NCBI GenBank assembly: GCA_036971615.1
Contig: JAYKKR010000003.1
Span: 2,480,001 to 2,544,000 of the forward strand
Source: Amyloporia xantha
Lineage: Eukaryota > Basidiomycota > Agaricomycetes > Polyporales > Adustoporiaceae
Reading direction: 5' to 3'
Length of the DNA stretch: 64,000 nt
Under the pieces are notes generated by a model that was not told where the DNA came from, did no database searches, and saw nothing but the letters and a program-made list of their open reading frames with translations. Both the position numbers and the translations under genes were made by a program. This document shows positions 34,920-45,859 of the stretch, in pieces. Numbering within the stretch: the first letter of the stretch is position 1; each line of letters begins with the position of its first letter.

Positions 34920-37388
34920 TCATCTTGGATCCGGGTGAACAGGAGGATAGTGTGAGTACGGAGGTGGTGGGAGTAGGTGCCCTGGATGCGCACGTCTCAC
35001 ATCTTGACTCGGTAGATGGGGGGGAAGTGGAAGGTGGTCTTGTCGTGTATCTCGTGTATCTGAAGGGTGTCTGTTCCACGCATCATACTTAGCCATATCA
35101 GGAAGCTCCAGGTAAGGTCTTGGTGCATAAGGCTGACTCTTGTTGGGATGCTGTCCCATACGTGCCATCATATCGTCTTCCAGCGTGCTAGGTCGTCGGG
35201 GGAGAATGTGAGGAGGGAGAGGAAGATGTGACGGGTATGTCGATGTCGCGCTCCTGGGAGCCGATGATTCAGACGGGAGAGGCGGAGTGGGAAGCGAAGG
35301 ATGAGGGCGTGGTGTTGAGGTCAAGTGTCGCAGTGCGGCTGGTTCGGAAGGGAGCGAGCGTGGTATTGATAGGTCAGTGGCGCCGTTTGCCTTTGCGGCC
35401 TTTACGGCAGCTAAGCGATCGTTGTGCGATACCGATTCATGGACAGGGACAGGGGTGGAACGTGGGATAGAGACGGGCGAGGCCGAATGTTGGGTTGGAG
35501 TGGACATGGCGTGGGCCTGGGATGCAGTCAGGGAGACGGGAGCTGCCCGAGGAGCACGCTTCTTCGGCGAACCGCTATCCGCACCATTACCCTCCTCGTC
35601 TTCAGCCTCCCCACGTTTCCGCTTGAGCGGCTGCAGCTTAGCGGCTGCTAGAGAGTTCGGATCAGCTTGGAGCTGCGAAGGTTTGAGATCCTTGATGAAG
35701 TCGATCATGATCTTCATGACCCTGCTGTTCATCCGGATGTCGACCTCCTTCTCGCGCACGCGTTTCCGCAGCGTGGTGATAGCCTCCGTCAGCTGGGCAA
35801 AGGTGAGCTTGTACTTGTGTACGTGGATGAGAGTCGCGATGGCGATGAACTCGACGGGGGCGACCTTCTTCACGTCCGGCAGGTGGAAGGCCGAGTTGTA
35901 CTTCTCGTCCTGCGCGAGGAGCAGGAAGATCCGGAAGGTCTGGTGGACCTTTTTACAGAATTCCTCCTCCGGTTCTTCGTCTCGCTGGAGCATCTTCTGG
36001 AAGGCAGCCATACCCGGGACGGCATTGAGTGCGGGCCATTTCTCCATGTTGTGAACAGCGTGGACAAGACATCGGAAGTCGCCCCCTCGGCTGGCATCCC
36101 AGTCGAGTTCCACTGCCAGACCATCATTCACATATTTGCTTTGAAGATCACGAATGAATGATGCGGTCGGGCTGCTGATGGCCTGCAATTTCTCTAATGA
36201 GAGCGAGGATTAGCAGGGGCTGCGCTGCATATATCATATATCGTAATCGAACCTGCAGGTGTGAGAGCCATTCCAAGCTGCACCCTCTACTCAACGTCGG
36301 GGTCAGCGCGATTACATATACATCTGGTGTGAGATGGAATACCTGGAAGATCTCCCTTTCATTCTCATTGGTCAAATCTTGATATTCCATGCAAACCTGC
36401 AAGTAGAGCACGTCGGTATTGATATATTTCAATAGATGGAATCGAGTCTTACAATCTGCTTGTTGCGAAATATTTTGATATATCTCTCCGGAAGCTTTTT
36501 CACTGCCTTGAACCTTCCTATGTCTTTGTAGACGAATTTCTCCTTCGTAAAACTTGCAGAAACGGACACGTTAACAGAGTTTAGGTATATTTTTTAATTC
36601 GAACCCATACTTGTCTTTATCTAACAGCCGAGCGCCATTAACAAAAGTTCAAGCAGTGCAAATATGTAGGACGTACGATAAATCTGTACTCATGGTTATT
36701 ATTGACTCTGTGATGCGGACGCGTGTACTTACCTCGCCATTCATGAATCTTCGCCGTCGACAAATCGACATAGGATGAGCACTTAGTTGGAGCACAAATG
36801 TGCAACCTCTCACCGATAGATTGATGTTAATCTTTGCTTCCCGTCTATGCATACTCTCCGCTCCGATCCATCTGGTCGATATACGACCGCTGCACTTAGT
36901 GTAAGCCCAAATTAATTTCAGTTAGATCTCCGCGCACCGAAAATCAGTGGGGGGACGTAGAAGTTGCGAAAGATAGAGTCAATGATGCCTTCAAACTATT
37001 TAGCGTCTCCAACAAGAATGCAATAAGCAGGGTTGTTACCGATTTGTTTCAATTCCGGCCAAACGACGTCTGGGCAATCGTCAACATAAGAAGTGGACGC
37101 GACAGGGGTACTGGGCCACTCACCGCGTTGATAGTCAGGGCATAGCTCAATGTCATTACTGACAATCTGGTCTGGAGAAAACCTCAGAAACAGTCCTGCT
37201 CGACGAGCATCAATATGCATACCATAAAGAGACTGCGTGGTGTAACTGGTCGCACGGGGCACCTTCAGGGCACCAGTCATTTTGTAGTCGCCATCATCGT
37301 CTTCCGGTGCTTGTCCGGACGCTCTCGTGATATGTTTTGAAGCAGAGAGGGGAATATCTTCGTCTGAAAAGTCTGAGGCATCCGACAT
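34920..37388 (-). CDS. DUF262 (GmrSD N-terminal-like, ParB/Srx fold) protein
   Basis: DUF262 is the nuclease/NTPase-type N-terminal domain known from GmrSD restriction enzymes; its role in fungi is not established. The start ATG at 37388 gives MSDASDFSDEDIPLSASKH. About ten exons join in frame. They read SLYDQIV, LCPDYQR|DVVWPELKQIG, IIDSIFRNFYVPPLIF, then CIDGKQRLTSIYRFMNGE. The DGKQR motif corresponds to the conserved DGQQR of the family. Then follow FRNKQI|VCMEYQDLTNENEREIFQ, LGMALTPAEKLQAISSPT and a helical region. The C-terminal 200 residues are Pro/Ser-rich with a basic segment (LKRKRGEAEDEE, a possible nuclear signal) and end in repeated LPLPPH-type motifs. An exon carrying DGKQR is easy to miss because it is only about 80 nt long. 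The region directly upstream of the ATG is a Helitron-like terminus. Confidence 0.85.
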
Positions 37389-37409
37389 GGTAGTGCACAA
37401 ATAACAATT

Positions 37410-37740
37410 GTCCCAAATGACCTGTCATTTGGTTATCAATTGATGTACGGTGAGTGTGCTTATGTAAGGGCTCCACCCTCGTTGGAACCGAAACGTTTAA
37501 GCGGTCACGTTCTTGTTTGTTTCCAGGTGATGTTTCTCACTTTGACTTTGCGCTTTTGCTCCTAGGAGTCCACGCATTCGAAGGGGGCCTACTTATTCTG
37601 CTGTCCATGTCTGTGCCAATTTTTGAATATGTTTTGTAAGCTGTTGGAAGCGGTAGACGTATCTTTTGACTGCATCACGTGGTGTATGGAAACCACTCAC
37701 GTGTATTTCACGTGAATGGTGCTCGCATTCGGTTGCCACG
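37410..37740 (+). mobile_element. Helitron-like 5'-end fragment
   Basis: From 37410 this sequence matches the start of the Helitron at 54946. Both begin GTCCCAAATGACC then TGTCATTTGGTTATCAATT, which includes a palindrome CCAAATGAC/GTCATTTGG. Both continue with related CTCCACCC, GGAACC and AAACGTTT blocks over about 100 bp, and later share repeated CACGTG motifs. No Rep reading frame follows, so this is a truncated or non-autonomous copy. It starts 22 bp upstream of the ATG of the DUF262 gene. The exact termini do not show the canonical A/T flanks of Helitrons, so the boundaries are approximate. Confidence 0.6.
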
Positions 37741-37865
37741 TGGTGCTATATGATTTTATCTCAAGTAGGAACTTCTTCCTCATCAGAGTCGTCACTTTGC
37801 TGCTGCCAGTGCTTGACTTAGTGTCGGTATCAGTGCTGTTCTGTGGGCCGGGTCGTACTCACATG

Positions 37866-37979
37866 TGCCGCTGGACCCGCTCGCGTCGTCCTTGCGGCCG
37901 CGGGAGCTGTTCACGATCGCGTCGGAGGTGCTGGGCGTCGCAGAGCGTCTCCAGACGGTTCTCAACGAGGAGCAGGATG
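37866..37979 (+). pseudogene. Orphan coding-like fragment downstream of the Helitron-like end
   Basis: About 38 codons read VPLDPLASSLRPRELFTI and continue with ASEVLGVAERLQTVLNEEQD. They have strong coding-like codon use and no start, stop or splice partners I could find. It looks like one exon of a host gene left without its neighbours. Helitrons are known to capture gene pieces, and this piece lies just behind a Helitron-like end, but capture is inference. The source gene is not recognised. Confidence 0.35.
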
Positions 37980-38426
37980 TAAGGGTGAACAACAGTAGCA
38001 TCTTTACCCTTTGATAATAGGAAGAAGCTTGACTGCCCAAAAGCGAATTGCAATCCTGGCTCTATAAAACTAGACGCAGCAATGAACCTTTCTCCCTGTC
38101 TAATTCACGCTACGTCTAATTACATTGACTTATGAGCTGATGGTATTGCGACGTGATGGGTACTAAGATGAAGGTCCGGCAACCGTGAAGGGCACAGTCT
38201 AAGGTCATTTGGATTCGGGCGTGCGGAGCATCGCCGTCTCAAACCAAGTCAACCTATTCGTGAACGAGCGCTATCGCCGCTAGAGGGGCGTCTGACTATG
38301 GACGCGCTCAGGCACGTGACCCCATTTACACCCGTTTCGCGACTGAGTTCCTACACCCGCCGTACATTCACGCCTCTTGCTCTGTTCCTTTCATCTGACT
38401 CTTCTGGTGTCGATACAGGAGGAGTG

Positions 38427-38452
38427 GCAGCAGCAGCAGCAGCAGCAGCAGC
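38427..38452. repeat. GCA trinucleotide microsatellite
   Basis: About eight and a half GCA repeats. In the frame upstream of the Mad1 start they encode an Ala tract, which supports treating the upstream frame as 5' UTR rather than protein. Confidence 0.85.
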
Positions 38453-38495
38453 TTGTCTGGCGTGTAGACACAGCAGTGGTAGCTCGCCTGGCACA

Positions 38496-40999
38496 ATGGA
38501 TGGCGACAGCTTCACCACCCCAGTCTCTAGCACCAGCAGATTCACATCTTCCTTCTCCAGAATTCGTACTGCCAAGCGCGATTCTCTGGCTGCAGAGCTT
38601 GAGCGCGGTGAGCGTGCCAAATTACATTATTCGGACAATGAATCCCATCTGAAACAAGCTCCCGTGGGTCCTGTTGCATTGTTTAACGCAGATCCCCAGT
38701 TCTCAGCTGCCAAACGTCAGCAGCGGTCACAGGCATTCACCTCGCATCTCGCTCATGCGTCTTTGGAACGGCAGCTCGTGGCAGCACAGACGGCGAAGGC
38801 CGACCTGGAAACAAAGCTAAGGGAGAAGGATGTTGTCATCGAAAAACTCGAAGGTGACCGGCGTTGGCTCTCCGAGCGCGAGAAGGAAGAAAGGGAGGAA
38901 AAGGAACGTGAAAGAACGGAGCGTGCCGAGGAGAAGGTGTGTCACCACCCACGTTGCCCTGCTTGTTTCCCGGATTTGAAGTAGACATTCAGAGGAAAGC
39001 CGACAGCGAATTACGCTCTCTGCGCAACTCTCTCATGACCCTACGCGAACAGCATGCCGACCTGCAGGACGAGCACGGCTCCCTGTCCCGATCTACCTCC
39101 CAGACTATCACGTCTCAGAAGTCGCAGATCGCCACTCTCACCCGCCAATTGTCTCTCGTTCAGGAGCAGCTTGAAGAGTACAGGCAGATAGCGGATGAGC
39201 GAGGCCGCGCATTTGAGGAACTGCAGGCCCAATTGGACGATCTGAACGCTGCCCAAGACAGCTTTGTTCAGAAGGAAGCGGACGATGAGAATTGGGCTAT
39301 TGTGCGCGAAGAGCTCCACCGGCAATCGGAATACATGCGTACTCTGGAGGCCTCGAATGCGAAGATGAACTCGGAGCTGATCACTCTGCGGGAGAGACAC
39401 ACTAATGTTGAGGTCCTCAGAGAGCAGAAGCGTGATCTGGAGCGCAAAGTTACCGGCATGGAAGAGCTGCGGGAGAAAGTGGTGCGCTTGGAAGCTGAGC
39501 TCGGCGCCGCTAGACATGAAAGAGAACAATGGTGCGTATATCATTACCGAGACCAACTTATTCGGTTTCTAAGACTGACTATCCAATTAGGGCGGCGGAG
39601 AATGCTGGGCCGTCTACGCCCTCAAAGACGCCTGTATCCGTGACTCAGAGCTTGTCCAATCTTCGCCTTGAACATGCTCGCCTGTTGGAGGAACATGGGT
39701 CCAACCGTGCACTGCTTCGTCGTCGCGAGGTCGAAATCGCGGAAGCAGAACGGCGCAACAAGGAAGCTCAAGAGTCCCTGGAGAATCTGCAGACAGATGT
39801 TCGTGGTCTCAAGGCAAAGATAGATCGCATCGAGCACGACAAGATATTGGCGGAACGAGAAGTCACTTTTTTGCGTGCTATGGTGGTGAGTTGATGTCGG
39901 CCGTGTGCTGTTTGCATGGGGCTCACAATCTCTGATTTTAGGCGAGTTTCACTGCCGAGGAAGCATCTCAGAATGGCATGAAAGTCGAGGAAGCCACGAC
40001 TCAGCGTGTCCAACAGCTGGAAAGTCTGCTCGTAGACTATAAGTCGACTATCAAAAAGCTTGAGCAGGAGCTAGAAGAGCTTGGAATTGATGCACATTCA
40101 CTCGGTGGTGCTGCTCGTCTCAGACAATTACAGGAAGAGCTCACGAAGGAGAAAAACGCCAAGTTCAATGCTGAGAAAGGTATTGGACGATGTTCATTCG
40201 GCGAGGCCCTTCATGATTTAACCGACATTTGCACGTCGTAGCGCTCGCAGAAGTTGAGTCCGCTTCAGAGACTCATCTGGAGAAGATCGAGGAGCTCGAA
40301 CAAACATTATTCGAGCTGGGTGGGGAGATCGGCGGTGGGAGACATGTACCTCCAGGCGTGCGCGTTCTGTCAATGAGGGACAACCCTGCTCAGCAGTGGG
40401 TGGACCTCAGCCAAGCCGCCATGGACCGCCTCAAAGGTGAAAACGAGGCTCTGCTGAAGAGGCTGAAGGAACTCGAGGAGAGCGGTGCCAGAGGGACTGG
40501 GCAGAGTTCAAGTTTGGAGGAGTTAGTTCCTCGCGAAAGCTGGGAAGTCGTCAACAAAGAGAAGACTAAGCTCGAAGAGGAGCTGAAGCAGAAAGAAAAA
40601 CGACTTATGCGGCTTCAGCAGGTACATTCTCTGCTTTGGAGATCCCAAATTGTTGACTCATGAGTCACGACTGTTTAGATCTTTCATGCAAAGAGCGCAG
40701 AGTTCCGAGAAGCTATAGCCTCGATCCTCGGCGTGAAACTGGCCTTCTATCCCAATGGCCAGGTACGCGTAACATCGCAGTTTGACCTGAATGCTGCATT
40801 TGTATTCCAGCCTACTGGCGCAGGCGGAGATGGCATGAAAATGCAGCTTGTCGCCCAAGGAGACGGCGGCCCGGAAGACTTACCGCAGTTGATGCGATAT
40901 TGGGTCGAGCAGGAGCAATGTATTCCTGGCTTCTTGGCTAGCATCACGCTCGAATGTTATGAAAAGGATAAGATGGAGAAGAAGCGAGGTCCCCATTAG
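38496..40999 (+). CDS. MAD1: Spindle assembly checkpoint protein Mad1
   Basis: Mad1 recruits Mad2 to unattached kinetochores and delays anaphase. The start ATG at 38496 (GCACAATGG, good context) gives MDGDSFTTPVSS. The same frame is open upstream to an ATG at 38298 but would add an Ala tract. The body is almost entirely coiled coil over about 600 residues (for example LVQEQLEEYRQIADERGR and LEELVPRESWEVVNKEKTK). The C-terminal domain is diagnostic: IFHAKSAEFREAIASILG then VKLAFYPNGQVRVTS, the Mad1 RWD-like kinetochore domain. Six exons join with short introns; the first acceptor is at 38991 (ACATTCAG). The protein ends EKDKMEKKRGPH. A Mad2-interaction motif was not pinned down. Convergent with the next gene, with only 167 bp between stops. 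Confidence 0.88.
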
Positions 41000-41166
41000 T
41001 ATGACTGACGGGTGTTTGCAATGTATGTGCACTGTACGACTATCGGATTGTCATGTTCCCATTAATTTCATTGATGCGCAGGTCGACGTACAGCTTATCA
41101 CTTATGGCTTGGGTAATGTAATAACTAGTAAACTACTAATGATATCTTCATAGTCAACCTCTCTCA

Positions 41167-44100
41167 TCATCCAGCCAATGTGAAACTGATTGCGATCCTC
41201 TGACCTGGAATATATGCGTGACTGCGATCCCAGCCGACCGTAATTTCTAGTTTACCCGTCATCGTCTTCACAATGTGGACCGTACGAGGTTCAGGTTGTG
41301 ACGACGACAAAGGGATCTGGAACTCATGCAGTGATCTGAAACTACTGACTATAGCATCGTTTTTGTCCATAAATACGTTCACACGTCTAAACGTTTCGGT
41401 CTATCAGAAGTGAGGTTGAACAATCACGAAACGTAAGAACGCACCGGAGTGGGACTCGTAGCACTTCCTCGATATGCTTAATGACTCCGCTCACGACGGA
41501 GTCCACTACCCCCCCGGCGGGGTCCGCAATGACAGAGTACCCACCGTCAAAATTGAATTGTGTTGAATCTGGAGTGATATCACCCCCGGACGCTTGATCA
41601 AGCTTTGATTGCAGGTAATGTTTCTGAGCCCGCAGAAAAGCGACGAGTCGTTGGCAAAGCGTTTCAAGAAGTAAAGATAAATGCTGATAGACAGTCTAAA
41701 AGAGCGGTGAGACCAGGAGTAATGCAGCATCAGGGAAATCTCACAGATGACGAGACTGTATGACCAGACGCATGTGGAGTGATGGCAGGTGTTGTGGTTT
41801 TGCTCTGAGGCGGCCGAAGGGGAAAATGGACGACATTAAGCGAACGTGCTCGTTGCTGTCTTCTGCGTTGGCGACACCGCTCGCATTGCTTCCACTTGTA
41901 GCTGATAAGAGGAGGAACCACCTCACGACAACTCGAACCAGTGCAGATGCGAGATCCCGGAGAGTATTTTTCTGTCGTAATAATGAGATTTATGCCAAGG
42001 AGAACGTGATAGTGGTATGTACCCAGATCAGGAGTTGTCAGGCGAAGCTGTCACCACATATGTAAATCATGACACAGAAGCTGAATCAAACAACGGGCTA
42101 CCTTACGCCTAACGTGACGAACATCGTTCTCATTGTTATTGTCGCGCTTATTGAGCCTCGAATCCCGCTGTTGTTGTCGAGCACGGTCACGACAATTTTC
42201 ACACTGGCGCCATCGTAGACCTGGCAGCAAGAGGTTACAGCATCGACGCCGACTACACCTAGTACCGGGATGCCTGTTTTTCAATGGCGTTCGTGTTTTG
42301 TCCGGCTACATCAGTTCCACGTATGAGGCATGTCCTCATATTCTGACTGGGACCAAACTCTCACCTGTTCACCGTTATCGTCTTCTAAGGGGTCAACTTC
42401 TGACTCTCCCTCATCCGTAGAATCTTCCAACGGTGTTAGCTCGGAGAGATCACTGTCCCAGGACAAGTATGTCGGGGCTGAAGTCGCTGGCCGCTCGGCA
42501 CGCTGGGCAGTATTTGTGGTAAAAGGTAGTTCGAGCGAAGGTGAATCCGATTGTTGCACGGCTATACGTACTACATCCGTTTCCACGGACAGCGAGACCA
42601 CATCACTATATGTATCATGTTTGTTGTCGACTTGCAAGGAAAGTGGCGGATCTGTATTTCTGGTGATGTCTTCTGACGGGAGTTCTTGGTCTACTTCCAT
42701 GGCTACGTCCGAGCTACCCGATCTCATACTTAGAACATGACTAAAGTGAATGGTAGTGACTCACCTTATGGTAATGACGGCGCCTTCTTCTGAAGAAATA
42801 TAGCCTGCAGCTTGATCTCTCGTCATCATGTCGTCGTCTAAAGACGCAGATTTGCCTAATGCACCATCGGATGCTCCTTCGGGCTGCATCGTATCGAGGA
42901 AGCATGAGAGCGAGAAATCCATACGATCGAGGCAATTCTTCCTGGCTGCAATATGTTCAAGAAGTAGAGCTTCGGCGCGTTCTACCATCAATTCCGGCTG
43001 AAGGTCGAAGGTGTGATTTGCTTCAGGAAGAACTACGTCTTCTATCCTCTCTCGGTTGCTGCCGTCTGGGCTATGCACAAGGTGTGGCTCGCTACTAGCC
43101 TCTCTCAGCTTGCGTTCGATGGAAGTAGGTAGCGACGTGTTGAGCGAATTACGATTACGCGGGTCCGGCATGCATATACTCGATTCACTCTTTCCCTATG
43201 GCAGCAAGATGAGCTTATTGGCTACATCAATCAGATGTTAACTGACCTCATACCGCTCATTTGATGAGGTTAAATCGATTACTACTTTTGGTGCATGCGC
43301 GTATGAAGTCGTAATGCTGGCGGAGCTGTCTACAAGATGCAATTCGTTGCGCCTCTGCTGTGATATTGGCACCGTAGTCATGTCGTGTTTTTTGCGGATA
43401 GCGCGCATCGCCATTGTATGAAGATGGGTGGAACTTTCGGGTTTTCTTCCATTCGCAACCTAAAAATAATTAAAATAAGGATAGGAACCGACGACATAGG
43501 TCTAAGGAAATATATCGCATACATTTGATGATGGGTACGCCAAGGGTACACCATTCTGATTTTAAACCCCAAGTAGCAACAGTTAGCGGCCAAATATGAT
43601 TATATAAATAGAGATCGAGCCGGTGAAATGCTTACTGAATGCGATCCAGTGGACATCACAGCAGCATGCCGCAAAGTTCCTAGATGGCGCCGCTAAAGAA
43701 TGAAACCTCAGCGCGGTCACATTTGAGAGAGTAGATAGAAATAATCAGCGTACGTGTTTGAAATTAGGATCGGTCACGTTATACGGAGGATGGGTAAGCG
43801 TCGTGCTGGTCACTTCAGGGGCCATGGTAACTGGAGAGATGAGTGTCGCATTCTCAGGGTTCCACTGCTTTGTAGCTGTTACATCAGGACGATTGCTACC
43901 TTGTGACACGAGTGTCTGAGGCACACGCATCGAAATATCAGACGAGCCCTGAACGCAGCTAGGGCACCAAGGCCCCCGATACTGGGGTGGGACAACGCGA
44001 CCACATCCAGATGTTGCGCAAAACCGTACATGATCCTGCGTTTGGATAATATTGGCTGACATTTGCCTTCCTCCATGGATTTCTGGTTGAGTACGGTGAA

Positions 44101-45062
44101 AGCGTTCGGAAGATGACTGTCCGGGATGAAGAGATAGACGCGGATCTATTGCTCTGGTACGAGAGACAGAACTGGTTGCATTTCCATTGGGAATGGAATG
44201 CTGTGCGGGCCGTATCGCAGCCTTAAGATCCTAACACACATGGCATAAGAACTGTGATTCATCAACGATAGTGGCCAAAACTCACATGAGATGTGCACGT
44301 TTGTACGTTTGGAACAATAAGGCGTGGGATCATCACTTCTCCCTTAGAACTGTAATGAGGAGCGGGAGGTTTGCGCCAAAGGATACGCCCCTGCCTATCA
44401 CAGCTAATGCCAATCGGCGGGTTGAAAGCCTCTATAGGCGGATGATCCCAACTGCTCTGCGGCGGCGGTTGAGTCTGATCGTGGAGAAGTACATCTAGAT
44501 TCGCTGGATGAACAAACGACGTAGACATCTTGAGAAATGACGCTGCGAGTTGCGGGCCATCCAAATTATGAGGGATGTGAATGAGTTCGTCTGGAAGTAG
44601 CGAGGCTTCTGGGAATGGTGCGCGAGTTTCCCTGTGGATGCGATTGAGTGCTTCTTTCTGGCTACATGAGGCACACATCACTAGTTTACTAGACTCAGAG
44701 AGAGGAGCGCTCGGTGTGATCGCGACAAAACAGGAAGGGCAAATTCTTGCCTGCGGATATGTCATAAATTAGAGGAAAATGAAGTATTTTTAGGTTACCA
44801 CTTACCATGGAGGGACTTCCGGGAAGTTCACTAGATCGTTGACAACCATTTGGTCGACAGACTGTGCAGAAACCGTTATCTTCTACATTTATTCCATAGC
44901 CCTTATGAGCGCATTTGAGATTAGCAGTAGCAATCAGCAACGCTGTACAGACGTCAAATGGATGATAGAGCATCGAAGAAAAAAGGAAGTTGTTTCAGTG
45001 CCCATTATATATTCCCTCTAAATGCAAGACTTACGTGAAGCATGCGATTGAATGTTGTTCAT
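41167..45062 (-). CDS. Large protein with repeated CX4C-(V/L)PP-CX2C modules
   Basis: I do not recognise a named family. I join about fourteen short exons in frame from ATG 45062 (MNNIQSHAS) to the stop at 41167. Cys modules are CAHKGYGINVEDNGFCTVC (44900), CPSCFVAITPSAPLSES with CASC (44740), CATSGCGRVVPPQYRGPWCPSC split here as CATSGCGRVVPP and PWCPSC (43990), CSRRRCCNLLLPGLRWRQC followed by ENC (42200), and CTGSSCREVVPP with WKQCERC (41910). The spacing CX4C, then PP or LP, then CX2C suggests zinc binding. Between them are Ser/Thr/acid-rich linkers (TPLEDSTDEGESEVDPLED) and basic tails after the modules (RQRRRQQRARS). The C-terminal part is a different fold (GGYSVIADPAGGVVDSVV, ending GQRIAISFTLAG). 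DNA or RNA binding is plausible. Some exon edges near 42000 are uncertain, and two adjacent genes cannot be fully excluded. Confidence 0.65.
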
Positions 45063-45859
45063 TAATCGTCTTTCGATGTGAATGAGCACTTTAGAGTTGC
45101 AGAGACTTCTGAGGAATTCGATGACACAAGAACAGCTGTTAAGAGAAATAATCAGGTAAAGGAGGATAGGAACGACGACATGACGGCTGTTCGTAGTTTA
45201 AATATAAGGTGAGCTATCGTCCATCCGAGCAGGTAGATGAGATCGTGGAATCTGGGGTCGCAGTGAAATTTGACATAGAAGACCCAATTAGCTACATCGT
45301 AACAGTTTAGCCGAAAACAAGAAAGGGAGGCTGGATGCCCCTATCACCTATGTCGTTAGCCCAGGATTGCAGACAATGATGAGGAGTAATGCAGCGTAGT
45401 CCCTTCAGCTATCCTGCTCAGGGACTCGTACTCAGTTGTCTATCTCTGTTGAGCTGCGCCTGCCCGCCCGTGAAGTAGTGACATGGCTGTAAATTTTACC
45501 GCACCTTGAGTCGGGAGGAGTATTGCCGCCCACTGCGTACGGGCGGATTACCATATTTGGTAGACAGTCCGGGGAGACTGGCAGATTCGTGAGCCTACAT
45601 AGTTGCGGACGCTGGCTTACGTTCGCTCGTCATGATCACAGGAATCAACCGCGATAATGTTCGCCAGCGCTGGCACGAGTACAAGCAGAAGATGATTCCA
45701 TCGACGCGAGCTCGTCGCCGAAGACCACAATGAACCGACAGGCAGCCCCTGAATTTGCCATTGATGTATGGTAAATGAAATTTAATTTTAAGTTGGGTAG
45801 GATAAAGAGCGGACATTAGAAGTGACTGCAAGGCCAGAGGGCGAAGGGTTATAGTAGTA
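45063..45859. other. Intergenic stretch
   Basis: Promoter region of the Cys-module gene (minus) and 3' flank of the F-box gene (minus). A minus-strand frame at 45595-45987 overlaps the F-box gene end in another frame and is not supported. Confidence 0.45.

Noticed and set aside
36730..36900. Apparent loss of the DGQQR-type motif in the DUF262 gene
   Set aside because: A short exon reading CIDGKQRLTSIY lies between two introns. Reading straight into the next exon misses it.
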